Shown one piece after another: positions 33,120-42,357 of a DNA stretch of 64,000 bases; the stretch's first letter is position 1; every line of letters starts with the position of its first letter. The position numbers were made by a program, and so were the translations under genes. The DNA lies in contig NZ_JACHND010000001.1 of assembly GCF_014205275.1 (NCBI RefSeq), positions 682,001 to 746,000 of the forward strand, read 5' to 3'. This DNA comes from Sphaerisporangium siamense (GTDB lineage: Bacteria > Actinomycetota > Actinomycetes > Streptosporangiales > Streptosporangiaceae). The notes beneath the pieces are model-generated. The model was given only the letters and a program-made list of their open reading frames with translations, did no database searches and was not told the DNA's origin.

Positions 33120-34588
33120 ACCCACGCCGTGGGCTCGCCGCCACAGTCGTGGCCGCTTCGATACCCATGTTCCTGGTGGCGCTCAACAACCTCGTCGTCA
33201 CCAACGCGCTCCCCGAGATCGGCCAGGACCTGAAGGCCGGGCTCGACGACCTGCAGTGGGTGGTCAACGCCTACGTGCTCGCCTTCGCGGGCCTGCAGAT
33301 CACCGCCGCGGCGCTCGGCGACCGGCTCGGCCGCCGACGGCTGTTCGTGGTCGGCATCCTGGTGTTCGTCGCCGCCTCGGCCCTGTGCGCCGTGGCCGAG
33401 TCCACCGCGGTGCTGCTCACCGCGCGGGTGTTGCAGGGCGTCGGCGCCGCCGCGGTGTTCCCGCTCTCCCTGACACTTTTGGCCGCCGGGGTTCCCGAGC
33501 GGCGCAGGAACCTGGCCGTCGGCCTCTGGGGCGCCGTCTCCGGCACCGCGGTCGCGGTCGGCCCGCTGGTCGGCGGCGCCGTCACCGAGGGCCTGAGCTG
33601 GCAGTGGATCTTCTGGGTGAACGTCCCGATCGGCCTCGCGGCCGTCGGCCTGGTCTACCGGGTGCTCGGTGAGAGCAAGGGCGAGGGCCGCGGCATGGAC
33701 CTGCCCGGCATGGTGCTCGGCTGCGCCGCGATCACCACGGCGGTCTGGGCGATCGTCGAGGCCCACGGCCGCGGCTGGACCGACCCGGTCATCCTGGGCG
33801 CGTTCGGCGGCGCCGCCGTCCTGCTGGCCCTGTTCGTCGCCTGGGAGCGGCGCACCCCGCGTCCCCTGCTGCCGTTGAGCTTCTACCGCTCCCGCCCGTT
33901 CGTCCTCAGCAACCTCGTGTCGCTGGCGATGTACTTCGGGGTGTTCGGCTCGATCTTCCTGCTCGTGCAGTACCTGCAGGGCCCGCTGGCCTACTCGCCC
34001 CTGGAGGCGGGCGTGCGCACGCTGCCCTGGACGCTGATGCCGATGTTCCTCGCCCCGGTGGCGGGCCTGCTCGTCGGCAGGGTCGGCGGCGGCAAGCTCA
34101 TGGCCGCCGGGCTCGGCCTGCAGGCCGCGGCCCTGTTCTGGATCGGCACGCTGGCCGATCCCGGACGCGAGTACACCGCGCTGATCCCGGCCCTGATCGT
34201 CGCCGGCATCGGCATGGGGCTGACGTTCGCGCCGAACTCGGCGGTCGTGCTGGCCGCGGTCCGCACCGAGGAGCACGGCAAGGCGTCCGGCGCCAACAGC
34301 ACGATCCGCGAGGTCGGCGGCGCGCTCGGCGTCGCGGTGCTGGCGACGGTGTTCCAGCAGTCCGGCGGCGTGGTGGGCCCGTCCCCGGCCGCGCCGACGG
34401 CCTTCTTCGACGGCATCGTGCCCGCCCTGTACGTGGGCGCGGCCGTGGTCGCGGCGGGCGCGCTCGCCGGGGCCCTGATCCCGCGCGTCGTCCGCCGTCC
34501 CGCCGAGGCCGAGGCCCGGCGCGGCGTCCGGCAGGAGACCGCCAGGACCGGCGCCACGTCCTACGCCCCCAGCGAGGCGGGGGTCTGA
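33116..34588 (+). CDS. MFS transporter, DHA2 (EmrB/QacA) family exporter
   Basis: 490 residues, about 14 membrane helices. Characteristic features: motif A-like 'GDRLGRRRLFVVG' between TM2 and TM3, the antiporter motif C region 'GAVSGTAVAVGPLVGGAV', 'SWQWIFWVNVPIGL' after TM5, and 'PNSAVVLAAV' late in the chain. This family is proton-coupled and exports hydrophobic drugs and metabolites. GTG start in a GTGA overlap with the PPTase gene, so it is part of the operon. Likely role: export of, or self-protection from, the polyketide-lipid product. Confidence 0.93.
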   Translation: MNPRRGLAATVVAASIPMFLVALNNLVVTNALPEIGQDLKAGLDDLQWVVNAYVLAFAGLQITAAALGDRLGRRRLFVVGILVFVAASALCAVAESTAVLLTARVLQGVGAAAVFPLSLTLLAAGVPERRRNLAVGLWGAVSGTAVAVGPLVGGAVTEGLSWQWIFWVNVPIGLAAVGLVYRVLGESKGEGRGMDLPGMVLGCAAITTAVWAIVEAHGRGWTDPVILGAFGGAAVLLALFVAWERRTPRPLLPLSFYRSRPFVLSNLVSLAMYFGVFGSIFLLVQYLQGPLAYSPLEAGVRTLPWTLMPMFLAPVAGLLVGRVGGGKLMAAGLGLQAAALFWIGTLADPGREYTALIPALIVAGIGMGLTFAPNSAVVLAAVRTEEHGKASGANSTIREVGGALGVAVLATVFQQSGGVVGPSPAAPTAFFDGIVPALYVGAAVVAAGALAGALIPRVVRRPAEAEARRGVRQETARTGATSYAPSEAGV

Positions 34589-34599
34589 CCTGCGGCGAG

Positions 34600-34633
34600 G
34601 CTCCCGGTGGCGCTCCGCGGCGCCACCGGGAGC
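34600..34633 (+). terminator. Strong hairpin between the synthase operon and the acetyl-CoA carboxylase genes
   Basis: GCTCCCGGTGGCG (34600-34612) pairs perfectly with CGCCACCGGGAGC (34621-34633) over an 8-nt loop, 11 nt after the exporter stop. A 13-bp GC-rich stem should terminate or attenuate transcription into the carboxylase genes, suggesting those have their own promoter or run on read-through. Confidence 0.85.
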
Positions 34634-34699
34634 ACCCCGCCCGACCAGCGGAAACACTTCCCCCCGAGCACGCCTGACAGCTACGAACCGGGAGCCAAG

Positions 34700-36406
34700 A
34701 TGACTTCGGTGCTGAGCCGGCCGGTGACCGATCGATCCGGCGACGAGAACCAGTGGACCAAATGCCCCTCGTGCACGTCCCTGCTGTACCTGCGCCGGTT
34801 GCGGCGCCAGGACTGGGTGTGCCCCGAATGCACCCACCCCTTGCGGCTGAGCGTGGCCGACCGCCTGGAGATGCTGCTCGACCCGGGCTCGTTCCGCCGG
34901 CACGACGCCGACCTCGAACCCGTGGACGTCCTCGGCTTCGCCGACAGCAAGCCCTACCCCAAGCGCATCGCCGAGGCGCGCGAGCGCACCGGCGCGAACG
35001 AGTCGGTCGTGTGGGGCACCGGGACGATCGAGGAGATGCCGCTGGTCGTGGCGGTCATGGCGTTCGAGTTCATGGGCGGCAGCGTCGGCGGCGTCAGCGG
35101 CGAGCTGATCGCCCGCGCCGCCCGGCACGCGCTGGCGGCCCGGCTGCCGCTGCTGCTGGTCACCGCCTCCGGCGGGGCCCGCATGCAGGAGGGCGCGATC
35201 TCGCTGATGCAGCTCGCCAAGACCGCCCAGGAGCTCGGGCGGCTGCGCGAGGCCGGGCTGCTGTGCGTCAACCTGCTCACCGACCCCACCTACGGCGGCG
35301 CGACCGCCTCGTTCGCGGTGCTCGGCGACATCGTGCTGGCCGAGCCGTCCGCCAGGATCGGGTTCGCCGGACCCGGGGTGATCAAGCAGACGATCCGGCA
35401 GGACCTGCCGAAGAACTTCCAGCGCGCCGAATCGCTGCTGGCCTGCGGCATGATCGACGACGTGGTGCCCCGGGACAGGCTGCGTCCCACCCTCGGCCGC
35501 CTGCTCCGCCTGCACTCCGGCGCCCAGGACGACACCCCGGCCCCGGCCGGAGGGGTGCCGTACCTGACCGACCCGATCACCCTGGACCACCTGCCGGCGA
35601 CGGAGGTCGTCCGCACCGCGCGCAACATCGACCGTCCCACCACGCTGGACTACTGCGCGCAGATCTTCGACGAGTTCTTCGAGCTGCGCGGCGACCGCTG
35701 CTCCGGCGACGACAAGGCGATCGTCGGCGGGGTCGCCTCGCTCGGCGGGCGGCCGGTCGTGGTGATCGGCCACCAGAAGGGGCACGAGACGCCCGAGCTG
35801 ATCCGCCGCAACTTCGGCATGCCCCAGCCGTCCGGCTACCACAAGGCCCGGCGGCTGATGGACCACGCCGAGCGGTTCGGCATGCCCGTCGTCACGTTCG
35901 TGGACACCCCCGGCGCCTACCCGGGCGTCGAGGCCGAGGAGCGGGGGCAGGGGACGGCCATCGCCGAGTGCATCCTGCGCATGTCCCGGCTCCGCGTCCC
36001 CGTCGTGTCCGTGGTCACCGGGGAGGGCGGCAGCGGCGGGGCGCTGGCGCTCGCGACGGCCAACCGGCTGCTGATCCTCGGCAACGCGTACTTCTCGGTG
36101 ATCAGCCCGGAAGGGTGCGCGACGATCCTGTTCGGCAGCGCGGGACAGGCCGACCGCGCCGCCGCCGAGCTGCGTCTGACCGCCCGTGACCTGCTGGAAC
36201 TCGGGGTGGTCGACGGCGTGGTGCCCGAGCCCGCCGAGGGCGCGCACGACGACTGGGCGGCGGCAGGAGCGGCGGTCCGCGAGGCCGTCGTGGCCGGACT
36301 AGCCGAACTGTCACCGTTGTCCGCGGACAACCTCGTCAAGGATCGGTACGCCCGCCATACTCGCTTCGGTGATCCGAACTGTCAGCCCTCAGTCACCCGG
36401 TGGTGA
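34700..36406 (+). CDS. accDA: Acetyl-CoA carboxylase carboxyltransferase, fused beta and alpha subunits
   Basis: 568 residues fusing AccD and AccA in one chain. Residues ~20-45 carry the AccD zinc ribbon (CPSC and CPEC, 19 residues apart). The beta domain follows with FMGGSVGGVSGE, TASGGARMQEG and GGATASFAVLGD. From ~310 the alpha domain begins (LDYCAQIFDEFFELRGDR), with GHQKG, PSGYHKARRLMDHAERF, FVDTPGAYPG and 'GEGGSGGALAL'. It transfers the carboxyl group from carboxybiotin to acetyl-CoA, giving malonyl-CoA. ATG at 34700 with GGGAGCC upstream. Actinobacteria normally make malonyl-CoA with acyl-CoA carboxylases of another architecture, so a bacterial four-function set here points to dedicated precursor supply. 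Confidence 0.95.
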   Translation: MTSVLSRPVTDRSGDENQWTKCPSCTSLLYLRRLRRQDWVCPECTHPLRLSVADRLEMLLDPGSFRRHDADLEPVDVLGFADSKPYPKRIAEARERTGANESVVWGTGTIEEMPLVVAVMAFEFMGGSVGGVSGELIARAARHALAARLPLLLVTASGGARMQEGAISLMQLAKTAQELGRLREAGLLCVNLLTDPTYGGATASFAVLGDIVLAEPSARIGFAGPGVIKQTIRQDLPKNFQRAESLLACGMIDDVVPRDRLRPTLGRLLRLHSGAQDDTPAPAGGVPYLTDPITLDHLPATEVVRTARNIDRPTTLDYCAQIFDEFFELRGDRCSGDDKAIVGGVASLGGRPVVVIGHQKGHETPELIRRNFGMPQPSGYHKARRLMDHAERFGMPVVTFVDTPGAYPGVEAEERGQGTAIAECILRMSRLRVPVVSVVTGEGGSGGALALATANRLLILGNAYFSVISPEGCATILFGSAGQADRAAAELRLTARDLLELGVVDGVVPEPAEGAHDDWAAAGAAVREAVVAGLAELSPLSADNLVKDRYARHTRFGDPNCQPSVTRW

Positions 36407-36409
36407 GGG

Positions 36410-36940
36410 ATGAGCGAGGAGTTGGGCGACGTGGTGCACGAGCAGAAGAACGGGGAGGTGACGCTGGCGGACCTGCGGCACGAGGTGCGCCAGCTCATCT
36501 CCGACGTGGGCCGGCCGATCCGCCGGGTGAGCCTCAAGGCGGGCACGGCCGTCATCGAAGTGGAGTGGGAGTCCAGCGGTGACGGCGTGGCCGCGGAGGC
36601 GCCGCGCCCCGCGCCCGCCGCGCCGCCGCGCGACCAGCAGGCCGCCGCGCCCGCTCCTCCTCCCCCCGCCGCGGAGCCGGCCCCGGACCGCCACCGCGTC
36701 GTCGCGCCGCTCGTCGGCACCTTCTACGGCGCGCCCTCGCCCGGCGCCGAGCCGTTCGTCGCCGTCGGCGACGTCGTGCAGGCCGGCAGGCAGGTGGCCA
36801 TCGTCGAGGCGATGAAGCTGATGAACGCGGTGACCGCCGACCGTTCCGGCACCGTGGTGTCGATCGAGGTGAGCGACGGCGAGTTCGTCGAGTACGGCCA
36901 GACGCTCATCGTCATCGAGCCCGCCGACGGGCCTGAGTAG
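36410..36940 (+). CDS. accB: Biotin carboxyl carrier protein of acetyl-CoA carboxylase
   Basis: 176 residues, 3 nt after accDA. It has an N-terminal helical region (VTLADLRHEVRQLISD), a Pro/Ala-rich hinge (~62-95) and a C-terminal biotinyl domain with the 'thumb'-type GTFYGAPSPG and the biotinylation motif EAMKLMN, lysine K136. It shuttles carboxybiotin between AccC and the carboxyltransferase. GGTGAGGG lies before the ATG. The order accDA-accB-accC is compact and operonic. Confidence 0.95.
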   Translation: MSEELGDVVHEQKNGEVTLADLRHEVRQLISDVGRPIRRVSLKAGTAVIEVEWESSGDGVAAEAPRPAPAAPPRDQQAAAPAPPPPAAEPAPDRHRVVAPLVGTFYGAPSPGAEPFVAVGDVVQAGRQVAIVEAMKLMNAVTADRSGTVVSIEVSDGEFVEYGQTLIVIEPADGPE

Positions 36941-36950
36941 GGAGCGGCGC

Positions 36951-38315
36951 ATGTTCCGCAAGGTGCTCGTCGCCAACCGCGGCGAGATCGCGTTACGCGT
37001 GCTCCGCGCCTGCAAGGAGCTCGGCATCCGCACGGTCGCCGTCTACTCCACCGCCGACGCCGACTCGCTGCCGGTGCGCCTGGCCGACGAGGCCGTCTGC
37101 ATCGGCCCGCCCGCCCCCCGGCTCAGCTACCTCAACGTGCCCAACATCATCGGCGCCGCGTTGAAGACCGGCGCCGACGCGATCCACCCCGGGTACGGCT
37201 TCCTGTCGGAGGACCCGTACTTCGCGGAGATCTGCGCCGACAACGGGATCACCTTCGTCGGCCCGCCGCCGGAGGTCATGGAGCACCTCGGGGACAAGTC
37301 GACGGCGCGCAAGCTCATGCAGGACGCGGGGCTCCCCCTGCTGCCCGGGACGGTCAGCCCCATCGTCTCGGCCGAGGAGGCGCTCGCCCTCGCCGACGAG
37401 ATCGGCTACCCGGTGGTGCTCAAGGCGTCCGCCGGGGGCGGCGGCCGGGGCATCACCGTCGTGCAGCGCCGCGAGGACCTGCCCGAGGCCGTGCGCGCCA
37501 CCCGCGCCAGCGCCCAGGCCCTCTTCAAAGACGCCGCGATCTACCTGGAGAAGTACCTCACCGGTGCCCGGCACATCGAGGTGCAGGTGATGGCCGACGA
37601 CTACGGCACCGTCGTCCACCTCGGCGAACGCGACTGCTCGGTGCAGCGGCGCAAGCAGAAGCTGATCGAGGAGTCCCCCTCGCCCGTCGTGGACGCCGAT
37701 CTGCGGGCGCGCATCGGGCAGGCCGCGGTCGACGGCGCCCGCTCGGTGGGCTACCGCGGCGCCGGCACGATGGAGTTCCTGCTGGACGGCGAGGGCCGGT
37801 TCTGGTTCATGGAGATGAACGCCCGGATCCAGGTGGAGCACCCGGTCACCGAGATGGTGACGGGCGTGGACCTGGTCCGCGAGCAGCTCCGCGTCGCGGC
37901 GGGCGAGCCGATGTCCCTGCGCCAGGAGACCATCGACCTGCGCGGCCACGCGATCGAGTGCCGGATCAACGCCGAGAACACCACCGCCGGCTTCGCCCCC
38001 ACCCCCGGACGGCTGGACCGCTTCGACGTTCCCGGCGGGCCGTGGGTGCGCCTCGACACGCACTGCCTGACCGGCAGCCGGGTGCCGCCCTACTACGATT
38101 CCTTGATCGCCAAGCTGATAGTGTGGGGGCCGGACCGCGACGCCGCGCTCGACCGCATGGCCCGGGCCCTCGACGAGTTCCAGATCGAAGGGCGCGGGGT
38201 ACATACCACCATTGAGCTGCACCGCCGGGTCCTCGAACACCCCGAATTCCGGGCCGGCAGCGTCACCACCCAGTTCCTCGACCAGTATCTGAGCGGCAAT
38301 GGCACGCCCCCGTAG
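36951..38315 (+). CDS. accC: Biotin carboxylase subunit of acetyl-CoA carboxylase
   Basis: 454 residues, full family length. It has an N-terminal preATP-grasp domain (KVLVANRGEIALRVLRAC), an ATP-grasp domain with the glycine-rich loop KASAGGGGRGI, the ADP-ribose contact region 'HLGERDCSVQRRKQKLIEE', and 'EMNARIQVEHPVTEM' (the usual T after N is A here). The C-terminal biotin carboxylase domain has 'HAIECRINAE'. It carboxylates the biotin of AccB using ATP and bicarbonate. AGGGAGCGG precedes the ATG, 10 nt after accB. It is the last clearly biosynthetic gene of the locus. Confidence 0.96.
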   Translation: MFRKVLVANRGEIALRVLRACKELGIRTVAVYSTADADSLPVRLADEAVCIGPPAPRLSYLNVPNIIGAALKTGADAIHPGYGFLSEDPYFAEICADNGITFVGPPPEVMEHLGDKSTARKLMQDAGLPLLPGTVSPIVSAEEALALADEIGYPVVLKASAGGGGRGITVVQRREDLPEAVRATRASAQALFKDAAIYLEKYLTGARHIEVQVMADDYGTVVHLGERDCSVQRRKQKLIEESPSPVVDADLRARIGQAAVDGARSVGYRGAGTMEFLLDGEGRFWFMEMNARIQVEHPVTEMVTGVDLVREQLRVAAGEPMSLRQETIDLRGHAIECRINAENTTAGFAPTPGRLDRFDVPGGPWVRLDTHCLTGSRVPPYYDSLIAKLIVWGPDRDAALDRMARALDEFQIEGRGVHTTIELHRRVLEHPEFRAGSVTTQFLDQYLSGNGTPP

Positions 38316-38427
38316 CCTGTGAGCCCGGCCGATCGGCGCGGGCCCGCGCCGCCGGCGAGGCGGTGCGGAGACCCGGCCGCGGAGCCGGGCCGGTACAGGT
38401 TCCCGCATCGGCGGAAGGTGATTCCAG

Positions 38428-38580
38428 ATGGACCACGACAGGCCGGATCCCGCGCACGACGCCGAGCTCGGCGAGACCATGGAGTCCCTCAGGGCGTCCC
38501 TCGGCGGCATGCCCCGCGGCCTGACCGACCGCCTGGCCTCGACCCTCGACGCGGTCCGCGACCTCCGCAAGCCCTCCTGA
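38428..38580 (+). CDS. Small hypothetical protein, 50 residues
   Basis: ATG at 38428 preceded by GGAAGG with 9-nt spacing; the frame ends at the TGA at 38580, immediately before a hairpin terminator. The product is charged and helical (ELGETMESLRASLGGMPRGL, then ASTLDAVRDLRKPS), with no membrane segment or cysteine. It follows accC by 112 nt on the same strand and is terminated with it, so it may be the last gene of the biosynthetic transcript. No family recognised. Confidence 0.5.
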   Translation: MDHDRPDPAHDAELGETMESLRASLGGMPRGLTDRLASTLDAVRDLRKPS

Positions 38581-38585
38581 ACGGC

Positions 38586-38610
38586 CCGCGCGCCGCCACT
38601 CGGCGCGCGG
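38586..38610. terminator. Bidirectional hairpin terminator
   Basis: CCGCGCGCCG (38586-38595) and CGGCGCGCGG (38601-38610) form a perfect 10-bp stem with a 5-nt loop, between the plus-strand small gene and the end of the minus-strand gene at 38615. It marks the right border of the polyketide-lipid locus. Confidence 0.8.
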
Positions 38611-38614
38611 CCGG

Positions 38615-38932
38615 TCACGTGGCGATCGTGAGCTTGCCGGCGGTGCGCGAGAGCACCGTCAGGTCGAAGGGCGCGGCGCCGCCCTCGGGAAAGGTCACCC
38701 GCACGTGGCCGTCCCGGATCCGCCAGCGCCCCGCCACCGGGTACGGACGGTCGGCCGGGCCCGGACGCAGTTCCACGAAGGTGCCGTCCGGGCGGAACTC
38801 CAGGCCCCGCCGCGGCCGCCGCGACGGACGGAACGGATGATCCGCCGGGCGGTACACAGCCGCGGTGCCGGTGTCCTCCTCGTAGGAGTGGAGCCAGGCG
38901 CCGGTGATGTCCGGCGGGGTCTCCTCGGTCAC
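38615..38932 (-). CDS. Conserved hypothetical protein, 105 residues
   Basis: The protein has a lipocalin-like pattern of strands: GAWLHSYEEDTGTAAVYRPA, LEFRPDGTFVEL, AGRWRIRDGHVRVTF and DLTVLSRTAGKLTI. Similar small actinobacterial proteins begin with G-x-W-x-H-S-x-E-E-D and are uncharacterised. No signal peptide. It lies 22 nt after the M43 protease gene on the same strand and could be its operon partner. Confidence 0.6.
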   Translation of the reverse strand: MTEETPPDITGAWLHSYEEDTGTAAVYRPADHPFRPSRRPRRGLEFRPDGTFVELRPGPADRPYPVAGRWRIRDGHVRVTFPEGGAAPFDLTVLSRTAGKLTIAT

Positions 38933-38954
38933 GGGCCGCCCTCCGCCGCCCGGA

Positions 38955-40076
38955 TCATCCGCCCGCCCGGTCGGCGACCATGCCGAGCGCGGCGCGGATG
39001 TCGCTCAGGACCTCCGCGGTCAGCCGCTCGCTGTCGTGCAGCAGCCGCTCCACCTCGCCGTCGTGGGCGGCCCCGCGCGGCCCCGGGACGGGCACGCCGG
39101 CCGTGGCCGTCGTTGGCGCGGCGGCGGGGGCGCGTGCCAGCAGCGGCGCGACCAGGAGCGACGCCCGCGGCCCCTCCAGGCAGGCGTTCATGCGCGTCAC
39201 CTGGCCCGAGGTGAACATGAACATGGCCGCGTCGTCGGTGTAGTCCATGAAGTTCATGAACATGTCGCCGTTCGGGCCGTTCTCGCAGGTCACGTGCGGG
39301 AAGCTCGGCCTGCCGTGGTTGGCGCCCGCCTGGTTCGGCGTGTCGGCGACCTTGTCGTCGCTGCTGCACGCCCCGTCGTCGTCGCCCCAGATGTGGTACA
39401 GGTCCAGCCAGTGCCCGATCTCGTGGGTGGCGGTGCGCCCGCCGTCGAACGGCGCCCTCGCCGTCCCCGTCGTCCCGAACGCCGAGTGCAGGATCACCAC
39501 GCCGTCCGTCTGCGGCGGGCCGCCGGGGAACTGCGCGTAGCCGAGAAGGCCGCCGCCCAGCGCGCACACCCACAGGTTGAGGTACTGGTCGCCGGGCCAC
39601 GGGTCGGAACCGCCGGTGGCGTGCGACTTCACGCCGTCGTCCCAGGTGAAGACCCGCTCGTCGGTGGCCACCCTGACGATCCCGTCCGTCGCCGCGCCGT
39701 CCGGGTCCCGGTCGGCGAGGCGGAACTCGACGCGGGCGTCGGTCACCAGCGGCCGAAACACCGGCGGCACCTCGCCGACGTCGGGGTTGGCGGCGCGGAA
39801 GTCCCGGTTGAGCACGGCGATCTGGCTGTGGACCTGGTCCGCGCCGATGTCCTGCTCGGGCGCGGCGTGGTTGTGGACCACGTGCACGACGACCGGGATG
39901 GTCACCACCTCCGTCCGCGCCGGGGCCTGCCGTCCCTGCTCGTACCGCAGCGCGCGGTTCTCGATCGCCGCCCGGCGCGCGCGGTAGGTCGTGCTCTCGT
40001 TGAGCAGCCTGCGGTGCACCAGCATGGTGCCGCACAGGTCGCGCGTCGGAGGTTGCGGGAAGCCCGGTTCCGTCAT
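38955..40076 (-). CDS. Zinc metalloprotease, M43 (pappalysin/cytophagalysin) family
   Basis: 373 residues; the ATG at 40076 has AGGAGGG upstream and overlaps the stop of the NACHT gene by 4 nt (40073-40076). The metzincin zinc site is complete: H218-E-x-x-H222-x5-H228 in [14 protein letters not shown], and a Met-turn lies near residue 276 (MNFMDYTDD). Upstream segments [10 protein letters not shown] and LNRDFRAAN match the M43 prodomain/catalytic start. No signal peptide or membrane segment is seen, which is unusual for a family that is mostly secreted, so it may act in the cytosol or leave by another route. Its coupling to a NACHT ATPase suggests it is that protein's effector or substrate partner. 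Confidence 0.9.
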   Translation of the reverse strand: MTEPGFPQPPTRDLCGTMLVHRRLLNESTTYRARRAAIENRALRYEQGRQAPARTEVVTIPVVVHVVHNHAAPEQDIGADQVHSQIAVLNRDFRAANPDVGEVPPVFRPLVTDARVEFRLADRDPDGAATDGIVRVATDERVFTWDDGVKSHATGGSDPWPGDQYLNLWVCALGGGLLGYAQFPGGPPQTDGVVILHSAFGTTGTARAPFDGGRTATHEIGHWLDLYHIWGDDDGACSSDDKVADTPNQAGANHGRPSFPHVTCENGPNGDMFMNFMDYTDDAAMFMFTSGQVTRMNACLEGPRASLLVAPLLARAPAAAPTTATAGVPVPGPRGAAHDGEVERLLHDSERLTAEVLSDIRAALGMVADRAGG

Positions 40077-42244
40077 GGCCGTCCCTCCTGGTCGAATCGT
40101 GGCGCGGGTGCCGCGCCTGTCCCGTCGTGGGAGAGGTGCTTCTGCAGTTCGAAGTTCCTGAACTGGTAGAACGGCCCTTCGGTGCGCAGCAGGCCGAGGC
40201 GGTGGGCGTCGTCGAAGAAGCTCATGGCCCGCAACGGCAGCCGCCCCTTCCTGGCCAGCCGGGGCATGGTGACGCTGTAGGCCAGCCAGGCGTGATGGGT
40301 CCCGAGGATGAGCCCGATCACGAGCCCGATCAAAAGCCCGCCGACGACCGCGATCAGCCAATTCAGCCCGGCCAGCCCCCCGATGACGCCCGCGATGACC
40401 CCGATCACCGCCCCGCTGACCGCGCGGACGAGCGTGAGGTTCATGTCGGCCTTCCAGGTGGAATGTGGCGACCGCGCGGTGGTCGTCTTGGTCGGCCGCT
40501 CGACGAACCGGCCGAGGCCGATCGTCAGGAGGAACAACCCCAGTGACACCCCGCCGACCATGAGGGCGCTGACTGCCGTGGCCTCGATCTTGCCCCAGCC
40601 CGCGACACTACCGCTCATGCCCCAGCCCACGACCGCGCCGACCAGCCCGACGATCACCCCGTCCCGGAGAGACTGCACGACCAGGCGGCGCCTTCCCCGG
40701 AGCTGGAAGCCGACGTGCCCCGGCGCCTCGGTGAACCAGGTCCTGGTCGTGATCACGACGAGGAGCATCACCAGGACGCCGGTCACCACGCCCACCAGTG
40801 GCGCCGTCGTCACGAGGCCGAGCACGGTCCCGACCACGGCCCCGGCCCCCACGCCGACCAGCGCACGGACCAAAGTCGTGGAGGTGTAGCCCGCGAGGCG
40901 CCACCAGGCCATGTCGCGGGCGTCCTCACCGGAGACCAGGAGCTGGCGGGAGATGTAGGCCAGCCATTGCCGTACCTGATCCGGACTCCAGGAGTGCCGG
41001 GGACGGAACGATTCGGCCGCGCCGCCGCGGGGCCGGCGCGAATCGACCACGGCCGGGATCAGCCGGTCGCACAGGTGATCGTTCAGCGTGGCCGCGTCCC
41101 CCCGGCCGAGAGTGAGAAGAGGCGTCGGATCCCGCCGTGCGGCGACGTACGCGGCGCGGACCAGCCAAAGACCGAGCGGCGTGCTCGTCACCTCGGCCAG
41201 CGCGGGAACGAGGCCCTTCCGCAGCGCGTCCAGGATCCGCGGCCACGGAGGCTTGGGCCTCGGGGGAAGGCATGCCTCCAGGTAGTCGGCGGACACGCCC
41301 GGAGAGAGCGGGTGCGGTTCGATGACCGCCGCGGCGGTGAGGACGTCTCCCGCCTCCTCGACGGACTCGGCGAACTGGGCCGTGCGGCAGGTCACGATCA
41401 GCTGGTCGGACTCCGACATCGACCGGTTCAGCGCGCACAGGACGCCCACTCTGGCATCGCCCGGCAGCTCGTCCAGACCGTCGATGACGGGGAGCACCTC
41501 GCCGCGGATCGCGAGCGTGACCGGGGTGTCGGGGGCGAGTCCTTCCGCGCGCAAAGCGGGGTAGTCCATGTCCAGGCATGCCGCCACCCAGTCGTGCAGT
41601 TCCGGGTGGATGTCGGTGTCCCAGCGCGCCGCCGACATCAGGACCGGGACGGGCTCGTCAGGTCGCCGCGTTTTCAGCAACTCCATGATGAGTTGCACGG
41701 CCAAGGTCGTCTTGCCCGATCCCGGCTCGCCGAGGATGACGAGGCGACGGCATCGCAGCGCGCGGAAGTCCTCGGCCATGGCGGCGATGTGGTCGGTGAG
41801 GCTCGGGAAGCTGACGGAGCCCTCCGCGATCAGGCGGGGGTGGTCCATGAGCTCCTCGTGCTCGGTCGACCGCCACGGCACGGGGATCGGCTCCGGGTCG
41901 CCGAGCGACCGCAGGATCGTCTCGTCCCGCGACTGCTCGCCCGCCAGACCGGCGAGGATGTCCTTCGCCCTGTCGATGTCCGTCGGCGTCGGGGCGGGCG
42001 GCGGCTGACGCGACTTGCGCCACGCGGCCAGGATTTGGAGCACCCCGTTCATCAGGCCCACGACTCCGCCCGCCGACGACAGGATCTGCGTGGCGTTCAA
42101 GGAATCGACCTTATGGCCCCTCGCGGGGGCCACGACGTTGAAGTCGAATAGCAGCAGAATCAGGATGCCGATGGCCAGGAAGACCAGCCCCAGCACCAGA
42201 GACCGCTTGGCCGACGATCGTCGCCTCCCGTATAGCGTCGCCAT
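40073..42244 (-). CDS. NACHT-domain NTPase with N-terminal and C-terminal membrane segments
   Basis: 723-residue STAND-type NTPase. Residues 14-36 and ~52-74 are membrane segments. The NACHT domain has Walker [10 protein letters not shown] (172-180) and Walker [13 protein letters not shown] (250-261), followed by a sensor-like [10 protein letters not shown]. Residues ~445-690 form a second hydrophobic block of about 6-8 helices in pairs separated by an AWLAYSV-type stretch; the last ~40 residues ([16 protein letters not shown]) resemble the end of the winged-helix region of this actinobacterial family. Such proteins oligomerise upon sensing a ligand; several bacterial NACHT proteins defend against phage, but most of this membrane type are uncharacterised. 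It overlaps an M43 protease gene. Confidence 0.88.
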   Translation of the reverse strand: MATLYGRRRSSAKRSLVLGLVFLAIGILILLLFDFNVVAPARGHKVDSLNATQILSSAGGVVGLMNGVLQILAAWRKSRQPPPAPTPTDIDRAKDILAGLAGEQSRDETILRSLGDPEPIPVPWRSTEHEELMDHPRLIAEGSVSFPSLTDHIAAMAEDFRALRCRRLVILGEPGSGKTTLAVQLIMELLKTRRPDEPVPVLMSAARWDTDIHPELHDWVAACLDMDYPALRAEGLAPDTPVTLAIRGEVLPVIDGLDELPGDARVGVLCALNRSMSESDQLIVTCRTAQFAESVEEAGDVLTAAAVIEPHPLSPGVSADYLEACLPPRPKPPWPRILDALRKGLVPALAEVTSTPLGLWLVRAAYVAARRDPTPLLTLGRGDAATLNDHLCDRLIPAVVDSRRPRGGAAESFRPRHSWSPDQVRQWLAYISRQLLVSGEDARDMAWWRLAGYTSTTLVRALVGVGAGAVVGTVLGLVTTAPLVGVVTGVLVMLLVVITTRTWFTEAPGHVGFQLRGRRRLVVQSLRDGVIVGLVGAVVGWGMSGSVAGWGKIEATAVSALMVGGVSLGLFLLTIGLGRFVERPTKTTTARSPHSTWKADMNLTLVRAVSGAVIGVIAGVIGGLAGLNWLIAVVGGLLIGLVIGLILGTHHAWLAYSVTMPRLARKGRLPLRAMSFFDDAHRLGLLRTEGPFYQFRNFELQKHLSHDGTGAAPAPRFDQEGRP

Positions 42245-42357
42245 AAACCCATGATGCGATCCGGTGATATCCGGCCGTAACTAGAGGTTGCATACAGAAT
42301 GGTCTAACAACCGGAAAGTCTCATACGCATGCCCATATGCATGGAAACTCTCCGGCA

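Noticed and set aside
32876-36247. 1123-residue minus-strand frame across PPTase, exporter and accDA
   Set aside because: It spans three well-defined plus-strand genes and a terminator hairpin; composition is that of an antisense shadow.
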